Source: CAZHEV01 sp964531335 [NCBI: uncultured bacterium] | GTDB lineage: Bacteria; Eisenbacteria; RBG-16-71-46; CAZHEV01 | DNA length: 39,408 bases | Reading direction: 5' to 3' | NCBI GenBank assembly: GCA_964531335.1 | Contig: CAZHEV010000008.1 | Span: 1 to 39,408, forward strand | Part shown: in pieces, positions 1 to 7,329 of the stretch | How the letters are laid out: each line of letters opens with the position of its first letter | Position numbering within the stretch: position 1 is the stretch's first letter | Translations under genes and position numbers: made by a program | The notes under the pieces: model-generated | Told to the model about the DNA's origin: nothing | What the model saw: only the letters and a program-made list of their open reading frames with translations | The model's database searches: none

Positions 1-10
1 GAATTGCTGC

Positions 11-2062
11 CTAAACTCGCAACGGCACTGTCCAAGTTTTATTGACAGGCTCCGCGCCGGAGTTGCATATCGAGAAGCAACTATCACTGACATCGACCTT
101 TGAGTTCATGTTGTCTTCATAGTATGCCTTCACCTCTATGTAGCATTCTGCGGAAGCTTCGGGTATTGCGACATTGTCCCACGTATAGCTCCTGGCATCA
201 GGAGCCAGGCAATTCAGCATTTGAAACTCCGCCCCACCGTTCCAATAGACATACACGCAGATTGGTCCAATAGGACCGGCGCCTGGGATATTCCATGCTA
301 TTTCTTGAGAGCTCCCCGATTCCCAAAACTCGCCTCCGTTTGGCGAAATCACCTCGACTTCTGGAATCGGATCAGGGAAGGCGAAAGCCTCCTCGGCAAC
401 GGACACCTCGTATTCCTGGCCTTCCTCAGTCATCCAATCTTCCGCCGTGACCCTCAGGACATAGTCTCCCTGCGGACAGTCTTGACCCGAATCGTTCTTG
501 CCGTCCCACAGACCCTTTCTTAGGTCCGCCTCGTCGGGTTCCGGACCTGTGGGCCATATTGTCTTCACCGGCGTGCCGTCGGGTTTGACTATCTCCACGG
601 TGAGAAAGCTGTATTCCGTCGTCAGCCAGTAGAACTCCGCCACCGACAGCCCAGGATATACGTCCACATCGACAATCTCCGCTTCTACGCTAAGCTCATG
701 GCGTTGTGCTCCCGTATTTTCCGTCCAATCTTCCACTGTGAACACATTATCAACAGAAGTCCACCTTACGACACCGCCTGTACCCTGGATTCGTGCCCTC
801 ATTACACTCATTGACAATGGTTGGAGAAACTGGTCCGGTGCTCCCGTCCCTTCAGATCCGTAGACCTCCAAGGGCAGTATTGGATAATCGACCTCGGGAT
901 AACAACGTTCATGATGATACTTCAGCTTGTGAATATGAGAATTGGCTGCGTCCGGAACGTAGAGCGCCCCATGAGCATCAACGTCAACGCAGATAAAACG
1001 CGGATCCGGAGATACGATACCGGGCGCGGAGTTTGCATCGAATGAGTAGCCTAAGTCTTGAACATCGTCTAAGGTCAGAACACCTTCTTCTTCTTTGAAT
1101 CGCAGTATCCTGTCCCGACCCGTGTCCGCGACAAACAGACGCTCTCCGGCCGTTCCATAGGGGCCGTGCTCGTTGCCGAACTGTTTGAATGAAGCAAGAC
1201 CCTGTGGATATCGCATCGTAACTTCATTGCCACTGAGATCAAGGAAGGAATCGTAGACTGCAACTACTGTTGACGACGCCACGTGGAACTTGACTATCCT
1301 GTGGTTTCCTGCGTCGGCTACCCAAACGTAGTCATTGGAGAAGTCAAGAGGCGTGCCGGCATGATCCCAGGACACTCCAAACGGCTGATCCAACGGGTAC
1401 GCCGGGTCGACAAGCTCTTTGACGAAGCTCAACCTCATAGTTGACTCATCGAATAGAAGGACAACAATGCGGTTATTGCCTGTATCTGCCACGAAGACAT
1501 AGACGCTTTGCTCCGTACCGTTAGGCGCTATGTCTATGGACGTGGGCTGCTCAAGAATTTCCGTGCCGTCATCGCATTCGCCGTAGCCGCCGTAGCAGCG
1601 AATGACGCTGTGACCGCGCTTGCCGTATACTATCCTATCCCAACCGGGATCGGTCACAAACAAGTAGACTCCGTCCCACACAACAATGTACCCATCCTCG
1701 CCGGCTTCGGTATGCCCCACTCCGTACACGCATGTTTCGTATGGGAGACTGAAGAGACTGACTCCGTCTAGCCGTTGTTGCGCTTCGGCCTTGTCGAACT
1801 TGAGAATGTGAGGCGATTTATTGAAAGGCTTCTGGTTAAAGGTCGAGGGTAGTGCCGGCCCTGCGCTCAACACGATCAGTATGGCCGCGATCAATCCAAG
1901 TGATCGTGGGAGTAAAGGTGGGAATGAAGTCGGACATCGTTTGCTGTGTAACTCTTCCGCAGATCCGTGGTCTTTGGATTCCTCAGACGGCGCAATTAAC
2001 GTCAGGCGCTGGAATCTCGCTCTTTCGTCACCATATGCTGGTGTACGGGTTGAGGGGATCAT
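11..2062 (-). CDS. Secreted NHL-repeat beta-propeller protein with FlgD-like module
   Basis: A 683-residue protein, complete within the window. The start is fixed by a GGGAGG ribosome site at 2069-2074, six bases before the ATG. It leaves an unusually long N-terminal stretch (about 53 residues) before a hydrophobic segment at 54-72 that ends in ALPS, which looks like a signal peptide or anchor. NHL-type blades are seen from the repeated V-A-D-(T/A)-G-x-x-R-I pattern at about 191, 248 and 311, with a weaker copy at 370, so residues 110-400 probably form a propeller. Residues 465-560 resemble the FlgD Ig fold (LWDGKNDSGQ near 518). Residues 570-675 start with SPNGGE and resemble the Ig-like modules of secreted surface proteins. 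No enzyme motif is visible; binding or surface display is inferred. It is the last gene of a run of four secreted proteins. Domain calls are from pattern recognition only. Confidence 0.75.
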   Translation of the reverse strand: MIPSTRTPAYGDERARFQRLTLIAPSEESKDHGSAEELHSKRCPTSFPPLLPRSLGLIAAILIVLSAGPALPSTFNQKPFNKSPHILKFDKAEAQQRLDGVSLFSLPYETCVYGVGHTEAGEDGYIVVWDGVYLFVTDPGWDRIVYGKRGHSVIRCYGGYGECDDGTEILEQPTSIDIAPNGTEQSVYVFVADTGNNRIVVLLFDESTMRLSFVKELVDPAYPLDQPFGVSWDHAGTPLDFSNDYVWVADAGNHRIVKFHVASSTVVAVYDSFLDLSGNEVTMRYPQGLASFKQFGNEHGPYGTAGERLFVADTGRDRILRFKEEEGVLTLDDVQDLGYSFDANSAPGIVSPDPRFICVDVDAHGALYVPDAANSHIHKLKYHHERCYPEVDYPILPLEVYGSEGTGAPDQFLQPLSMSVMRARIQGTGGVVRWTSVDNVFTVEDWTENTGAQRHELSVEAEIVDVDVYPGLSVAEFYWLTTEYSFLTVEIVKPDGTPVKTIWPTGPEPDEADLRKGLWDGKNDSGQDCPQGDYVLRVTAEDWMTEEGQEYEVSVAEEAFAFPDPIPEVEVISPNGGEFWESGSSQEIAWNIPGAGPIGPICVYVYWNGGAEFQMLNCLAPDARSYTWDNVAIPEASAECYIEVKAYYEDNMNSKVDVSDSCFSICNSGAEPVNKTWTVPLRV

Positions 2063-2146
2063 TCTTTACCTCCCGATCCGAAGCACAGAACTCTATCTAG
2101 GCTATGAAACTCCCCCTGCCGTGTTTTGTGAAATCAGTCTGTCCGA

Positions 2147-3019
2147 TCATCTTGACCTGAACCGCGTTGATTTAACCACATCCCTCAGAACTCCGGCTGT
2201 CCTGCTGTCCGGAGCCTTGGAGTTGATTTCCTCCAGAAACGCCTCCACCTCCTCGAGACTCATCTCTGCGGTGCTCCCAAGTACCCCATACTCTGCATAC
2301 GGGGTATCATAGTTGTCTTCAATCATCTGTCTACAGGCGGCTACATGTTCCTCTTTATCATAGAGTCGTGACAGTGCCCTCAGCATGTAGATCTTATCCC
2401 TGTAGACACTAGTAGTAGCACCCGACAAAACCCGCGTTAGTAATTCAAAAGCCTGATTGCGCTGGCGCGACGCCATGAGCTTGAGCCCATCAATCATTGC
2501 ATCGTAGATCTCCTTCTCAGCCCCAGCAGGTTCTTCAATTGCGAATTCTCGAGTGTTCGAAGCAATCTCCCCCACACGGGCTGTGACTGTATATGTCCCG
2601 GGACTAATCATCATTCCTGGCATGCGGGTCCCCTTGACCCGTGTTCCGTAGTTAACAAGCAGATCTTCGGTTGATCTAATCTCCTGTCCCGCTCTTAATG
2701 GAGTAGGTATAGCCATCCAGAGTGCCACCGGGCCAGCGTATTTCAACGTCGTCCCGTCCCTAGTCACGTCAAAACGGATTATGTCGCACTCAATGCAAAG
2801 TCGATTGTGCCCAAACAACACCGTATCACATCCGGTATTGATCAACCTCGTATGCACCCAGACCGGCTCTCCCAACAGGAAATGCTCTTTCTCGAGTGAG
2901 ATTACAAGCTTCAGATCAAAGCTCGACTGCCCATCGGCCTGGTTCGTCACAGGGCTACGCGACTGAGAACCAGTCGTCAAGAGCCCCAACAATGCCAGTA
3001 TTGTCACTCTGACTGCCAT
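2147..3019 (-). CDS. Secreted protein of unknown function, Ig-like N-half and helical C-half
   Basis: A 290-residue protein with a short signal peptide (hydrophobic residues 4-17). The ATG is preceded by GGGGAG. Residues 35-160 are beta-rich, with phrases such as 'LLGEPVWVHTRLINTG' and 'ISPGTYTVTARVG'; these resemble intracellular proteinase inhibitor BsuPI-like or other Ig-like domains found in secreted proteins. Residues 170-275 are helical and could hold TPR-like repeats. I do not recognise the family with certainty. It starts 28 bases after the end of the metalloprotease-like lipoprotein gene on the same strand and is followed by the NHL protein gene, so it is probably cotranscribed with them. 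Confidence 0.7.
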   Translation of the reverse strand: MAVRVTILALLGLLTTGSQSRSPVTNQADGQSSFDLKLVISLEKEHFLLGEPVWVHTRLINTGCDTVLFGHNRLCIECDIIRFDVTRDGTTLKYAGPVALWMAIPTPLRAGQEIRSTEDLLVNYGTRVKGTRMPGMMISPGTYTVTARVGEIASNTREFAIEEPAGAEKEIYDAMIDGLKLMASRQRNQAFELLTRVLSGATTSVYRDKIYMLRALSRLYDKEEHVAACRQMIEDNYDTPYAEYGVLGSTAEMSLEEVEAFLEEINSKAPDSRTAGVLRDVVKSTRFRSR

Positions 3020-3047
3020 TCAGGCTCCCCGTCAGAGCCTCGGCGGC

Positions 3048-3860
3048 TCACCAATCGCATTTGGACAACTTGTCCCAGCACTTCTCGCAGAACTCCACAC
3101 GCTCGAAGAGATCATTCCCTGTAGAGCTACACTTGCTTTTGAGCGTCCTCAATCCATCCGAATGATGGACGTCAACTACGGCCATCACGCAATCCGGTGT
3201 GCTGTGGCTGGTAGTATCCCAGATGGTATACTCGTTCGTGATCCAGTCCTTCATGCATGCATGCGGAATAATCCCACTCTGATGTCCGAGTTCGTGTGTC
3301 GCTGTGAAGGTACCAAGATCACGACGACACATCGACCATCCATTACAGTACATATCAGCAGCAACGTGCCCTGTGAAGACAAATGACCACGCGCTGTCTG
3401 ACTCTTGGGCCCTATAACCCGACAGGCCCAATAGGGTAGAATCGACCAGGTAGTTGTTTACCAAGATTAGATGCGTGTTTGATGGGTGTGAGTGACAGTC
3501 AGCTGCGATCTCTGCACAATGAAACCTGTTGAGCGGATTATCCATCACTATCGGGTCGTAGCCATCGGTCCAAATGATCTCCACATCAGTGCAGACCAGA
3601 TCCAACGCCCGAAACATCTTGGATCTATCGTCACCCACCGCTTGTGAGGTGTCGACCCAGTCGTCATACCATACAATGCTGAAACTCCTGTCCATCTCGA
3701 GCTTGATCTTCTTCCTAGCCACATTCTTACACGCATCGGGCTTAGGAAATCCGTCGGCAGGAGCTTCTACCTCTGAGCTACAGGAGGAGATAAGCAACAA
3801 ACCCCCTGACAAGACGCACAATGCACACCTCAACGCGCTAGTCGGGATCACCCTCGCCAT
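3048..3860 (-). CDS. Archaemetzincin-like zinc metalloprotease, predicted lipoprotein
   Basis: A 270-residue protein when started at the second ATG (3860), which has GAGAGGCG just upstream; an ATG five codons earlier is also open. The signal peptide ends in a lipobox, I-S-S-C, with the lipidated Cys at 27, so the protein should sit on the membrane facing out. The zinc site is HELGHQSG at 189-196, followed by His200 and Cys202. A Met-turn-like C-x-M lies at 224-226 and a CxxC pair at 258-261. The order of elements matches the archaemetzincin (M54) signature HExxHxxGxxHC...CxM...CxxC, but the third His is one residue late and the later spacings are longer. Function as a secreted protease is inferred. 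The 3' end of the upstream gene overlaps this start by 23 bases, so the two are translationally linked. Confidence 0.7.
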   Translation of the reverse strand: MARVIPTSALRCALCVLSGGLLLISSCSSEVEAPADGFPKPDACKNVARKKIKLEMDRSFSIVWYDDWVDTSQAVGDDRSKMFRALDLVCTDVEIIWTDGYDPIVMDNPLNRFHCAEIAADCHSHPSNTHLILVNNYLVDSTLLGLSGYRAQESDSAWSFVFTGHVAADMYCNGWSMCRRDLGTFTATHELGHQSGIIPHACMKDWITNEYTIWDTTSHSTPDCVMAVVDVHHSDGLRTLKSKCSSTGNDLFERVEFCEKCWDKLSKCDW

Positions 3861-4467
3861 TGTTTCGCCTCTCAATCCATTCCACGGCTGTCAAGAGAGA
3901 TCTCATGAGACCCTCCGATCTCAATAGCTTCCATCCTTGGCCTTCCATCTCAAACACAAGCGTCACTTCTTCGGAGGGCGCATCTTCGTCGTCGGCCTCC
4001 GTCAGGCCAGAATCCGGAGGCAGTGCATAAAAGGAAGCTCTGCATAGTACAGTGGCTCTTTCTTGCTCCAAACGAGGGTCGATCTGGAGATCGTCGAAGT
4101 TGAAGTCCCAGAACACGGGCTTTCGCCGCGATTCGGAGCCGTCCCTGATTCTGAACAGAGGCCTCTGCGAGGTGTCCCTTACGGCGGCCCGCGCGAGAAG
4201 CTCCTCCAGCGCATCCAACGCCTGGGCGCTGCCCGGAGCCATTCCCGCTTCGGAGAAGTCCGGAGACAGCAGTCCCTCAAGACCCGTCGTGTTTCCGCTC
4301 GCTATGCAGTTCCTTAGGCGATATACAGCGTCCCGCACAGGTCCGTGTACACTGACGACTGGACCCGCGATCTTGTGAGCATCCTGTGCAGTCGAGATCC
4401 TGACGGACGCCGTTAGGAGACAGGCGATTAGAGCTGCGGAAGTCAATGAAAGGAATCGAGAGGTCAT
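3838..4467 (-). CDS. Secreted protein of unknown function
   Basis: A 209-residue protein with a signal peptide (hydrophobic residues 5-22, probable cleavage after STA). The ATG has a GAGG site about eight bases upstream. The rest is soluble, with a helical start and a beta-rich second half ending in 'VTLVFEMEGQGWKLLRSEG', a layout that recalls NTF2-like or SnoaL-like folds. This is a resemblance only and no catalytic motif is visible. It is the first gene behind the promoter at 4538-4566 and overlaps the start of the metalloprotease-like lipoprotein gene. Confidence 0.65.
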   Translation of the reverse strand: MTSRFLSLTSAALIACLLTASVRISTAQDAHKIAGPVVSVHGPVRDAVYRLRNCIASGNTTGLEGLLSPDFSEAGMAPGSAQALDALEELLARAAVRDTSQRPLFRIRDGSESRRKPVFWDFNFDDLQIDPRLEQERATVLCRASFYALPPDSGLTEADDEDAPSEEVTLVFEMEGQGWKLLRSEGLMRSLLTAVEWIERRNNGEGDPD

Positions 4468-4537
4468 AGCCCAACCTCAGTCGGGGCGACTCTGTCAGGC
4501 CCCGCAAGGGGTGAGGTCTGGCTCCATGTCTATCTGT

Positions 4538-4566
4538 AATATAGCGGACGGTTCGCAATCCGTCAA
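4538..4566 (-). promoter_or_regulatory. Sigma-70-type promoter for the secreted-protein run
   Basis: On the minus strand the sequence reads TTGACG (4561-4566), a 17-base spacer, then TATATT (4538-4543). Both boxes are five of six to consensus with ideal spacing. The predicted transcript starts near 4531 and would have a leader of roughly 60 bases containing a CCCC-GCAA-GGGG hairpin at 4500-4511. It precedes the gene at 3838-4467 and probably drives all four secreted proteins. Confidence 0.7.
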
Positions 4567-4609
4567 GGAACGACCAGCATCTGTTTCATGAAAAGCAATG
4601 CAATCTACC

Positions 4610-5536
4610 TTATTCCAACGGCATCCGCTCGGCGCAGATCCGGACCACGGCCTCATCCGGGTCTCCGAGGACCACCCAGCTCTTCACGGCCATGCGACTA
4701 AACCAGGTCATCTGCCTCTTGGCGTACCGTCGGGTGTTCCTCTGTATGAGAGAGATTGCCTCATCCTCGGAGATCCGGCCCTTGAGATGATCGACCGCCT
4801 CGCGGTAGCCGATGGTTTTGAGCCCGGGCGAGCCCTCTCCGAAGCCCGCGTGCATGAGCCGCGACGCCTCCTCGAAAAGCCCTCTCTCGACCATCTCCCT
4901 CACCCTTGCGTCTATGCGCGCGTAGAGCTCCTCGCGGGGCCGCGTGAGGCCGAAAGCGACGTGGGGCCAGGGTCGAGCGGTCCAGCCCGCCTGTGCCTCC
5001 GACAGCGGGACGCCGGTCAGCTCGTACACCTCGATGGCCCTTATGATCCGGGTGAGATCCTTCGGGTTGAGCTGACCTGCTTTAGCGGGATCGACCAGGC
5101 CGAGACGCCTGTGGAGGCAGCCCGGCACTCTCGCCTCCTCTTCCCTGAGCCTACGCCTCAGCCCTTCGTCCCCTCTCGGCCCGGGGAAGAGGCCCTCGAG
5201 CGCTGCCTTGACGTACAGGCCCGTCCCTCCCACGAGCATCGGGGTCATGTCCCGCGAGGCGATCTCCGAAAAGCATCCTCTAGCGGAAGCTCCGAAGCGG
5301 GCGGCGTCGAAGGTCTCGGACGGCTCCACCACGTCCAGCATGTGGTGCGGGGCCGCGGCCGGCTCCTCGGGCTCGGCCTTTCCCGTTCCTATGTCCATTC
5401 CTTTGTAGATCTGTCTGGAGTCAGCGGAGACTATCTCGCCGTCTAGCTCACGCGCGACGCGACAGGCGACGTCCGTCTTCCCCACTCCGGTGGGACCGAC
5501 GATTACAAGGACCCTGGGTAGATCAGGACCTGCCAA
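4610..5536 (-). CDS. miaA: tRNA dimethylallyltransferase MiaA
   Basis: MiaA transfers a dimethylallyl group to N6 of adenosine 37 in tRNAs that read codons starting with U. A TTG at 5536, with GGAGAG about eight bases upstream, gives 308 residues, the normal family length; the longest open frame would add 30 residues buried in mutL. Seen: P-loop GPTGVGKT at 14-21, the conserved DSRQIYKGMDIGTGK region after it, GGTGLYVKA in the middle, and the C-terminal RNTRRYAKRQMTWF element that helps bind tRNA. The start overlaps the end of mutL by 14 bases, so the mutL-miaA pairing known from many bacteria is preserved, with probable translational coupling. Confidence 0.95.
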   Translation of the reverse strand: MAGPDLPRVLVIVGPTGVGKTDVACRVARELDGEIVSADSRQIYKGMDIGTGKAEPEEPAAAPHHMLDVVEPSETFDAARFGASARGCFSEIASRDMTPMLVGGTGLYVKAALEGLFPGPRGDEGLRRRLREEEARVPGCLHRRLGLVDPAKAGQLNPKDLTRIIRAIEVYELTGVPLSEAQAGWTARPWPHVAFGLTRPREELYARIDARVREMVERGLFEEASRLMHAGFGEGSPGLKTIGYREAVDHLKGRISEDEAISLIQRNTRRYAKRQMTWFSRMAVKSWVVLGDPDEAVVRICAERMPLE

Positions 5537-7310
5537 ACCGTCTCTCCAACTCGCTGAGAGAAATCTGAAGGTAGGTGGGCCTTCCATGAGGGTCGCCGTG
5601 CGGGACCGAGGTGGCGAACAGCTCATCGACGAGCTCGTTCATCTCCTCCAGGGTCAGGGGCTGTCCAGCCTTGACGGCGGCGTGACAGGCGTAAGACTTC
5701 GCCACTCCTTCGAAGATCTCCCTCTCCGAGCGACCGGTCGACGCGTACTCGTCGATCATGTCTCGAAGGAGCCCGCCCTCACTCCAGTCCCTCACGCGCT
5801 CGGGGATGCCGTAGACCGCTATCGATCGGCGGCTCATCGACCGGATATCGAAGCCGAGCTTTCCGAGGTAGGGCAGCATCTCCAGCAGCACATCGTGCTC
5901 GCTGGCCGACAGGTCGATTATCTCGGGGAACAGGAGCTGTTGGGAGCTGCCCCTTCCCTCTTCGATGGACCTGAGCGCTGCCTCGTAAAGTATCCGCTCG
6001 TGCGCGGCGTGCTGGTCTATTATGACCAGCCCGTTCCGGGTGCCGCCCACAACGTAGCTGCCGTGAAGTTGCCACAGGTTGACCGCGGCCGGACCGCTCG
6101 TCTCCTGCTCGGAGCCGCGGTACAGGTCCATGACCCTGTCCGCGTGACCTTGTGAGGGCCGCCTTCCCCCGTCCGCAGCCTCGCCCGCGCCGGCGCCTCG
6201 GGGCGCGCCGGGGCCCGGGCCCAGTCTCATGTCCTGCTGCTTCGCCGGGACCTCCGCGCGCATGCCGGGGGACGAATCATCGCCGGAAGGCCAGAGCTCA
6301 GGCGCGTGCTCGGAAAGCGAGTCGGTGACCGCCGATCGGACCGCGTCATAGACGGGGGCTTTCGAGGAAAACCGCACCTCTCTCTTGGCGGGATGCACGT
6401 TGGCGTCCAGGAGCCCGGGGCCTACCCGCAGGGTCAAGAACGCGGAGGGAAACCGTCCCGGCGGAAGCAGGTCGCCGTAGGCGTCCCGCACCGCTCTTGC
6501 CAGCATCGGCGATGTGATCCAACGGCCGTTTGCCACGAACACCATGCTCGCCCTGCTGGACCTGCTCGCCTCCGGCTTCCCCACCAGCCCTTCTATCTCG
6601 ACACCTAGGACCGAGCCTTTGACCTTTATCAGAGCCGACGCGAAGCGATGGCCGTATATGCTGGACGCCCGATCTCTCAGATCGGCGGAGGGAGGAACGC
6701 TCAGCACCGTGTCGCCGTCTCGAAGGAGCTTGAAGTGCACGCTCTTGTGCGCAATGGCGAGGGCTTCGAGCAGCCTGGTTATGTGTCCGAGCTCGGTCTC
6801 CATGGTCCTCAAGAACTTCCTCCGCACCGGGAGGTTGTAAAACAGGTCCCGGACCTCCACCCTGGTGCCGGGGGACATCGCCGCCTCCTGTTCCCCGAGC
6901 GTCTCCCCCACCTCGCACCTCAGCGTCAGCCCCGACGTCGCACCCTCCACCTGCGAGGAAATCTCGATCCTGGACACGGCCGCTACACTGGGCAGCGCCT
7001 CACCGCGAAAGCCGAGCGTCATCACGTCGTAGAGATCGCCCTCCGTAGAGATCTTGCTCGTCGAATGACGCTCGAGAGCGAGCCGCATCTCTTCGTGCGT
7101 CATACCGCATCCATTATCTTCTACGGAGAGGTAGGCGTGCGGCGCCCCGCGCACCTCGACCTCGACTCGGGTGGCCCCGGCGTCGAGCGAGTTCTCAACC
7201 AACTCCTTCACCACCGACGCCGGCCTCTCTATGACCTCGCCCGCCGCGATCTTCGATATCACGTCGCCGGGAAGCACCCTTATTCTCGGCGTGACTGTAT
7301 CGGCTTTCAA
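5523..7310 (-). CDS. mutL: DNA mismatch repair protein MutL (endonuclease type)
   Basis: MutL couples mismatch recognition by MutS to strand incision. The protein has 595 residues from a TTG start with GAGG about seven bases upstream. The N-terminal GHKL ATPase has IAAGEVIERP, the ELVENSLDAGA helix, DNGCGM (65-70) and FRGEAL (101-106). A proline- and glycine-rich linker covers about 340-410. The C-terminal dimerisation domain keeps the endonuclease signature DQHAAHERILYE at 432-443, ACHAAVK near 541 and PHGRP at 574-578, so it should be a latent nuclease of the kind found in bacteria without MutH. The partner mutS lies at 32282-35011, outside this operon. It is followed by the overlapping miaA and preceded, 19 bases away, by the GAF-like gene. 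Confidence 0.95.
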   Translation of the reverse strand: MKADTVTPRIRVLPGDVISKIAAGEVIERPASVVKELVENSLDAGATRVEVEVRGAPHAYLSVEDNGCGMTHEEMRLALERHSTSKISTEGDLYDVMTLGFRGEALPSVAAVSRIEISSQVEGATSGLTLRCEVGETLGEQEAAMSPGTRVEVRDLFYNLPVRRKFLRTMETELGHITRLLEALAIAHKSVHFKLLRDGDTVLSVPPSADLRDRASSIYGHRFASALIKVKGSVLGVEIEGLVGKPEASRSSRASMVFVANGRWITSPMLARAVRDAYGDLLPPGRFPSAFLTLRVGPGLLDANVHPAKREVRFSSKAPVYDAVRSAVTDSLSEHAPELWPSGDDSSPGMRAEVPAKQQDMRLGPGPGAPRGAGAGEAADGGRRPSQGHADRVMDLYRGSEQETSGPAAVNLWQLHGSYVVGGTRNGLVIIDQHAAHERILYEAALRSIEEGRGSSQQLLFPEIIDLSASEHDVLLEMLPYLGKLGFDIRSMSRRSIAVYGIPERVRDWSEGGLLRDMIDEYASTGRSEREIFEGVAKSYACHAAVKAGQPLTLEEMNELVDELFATSVPHGDPHGRPTYLQISLSELERRFGRS

Positions 7311-7329
7311 AGCCCGCTTCCTCTCGTTC

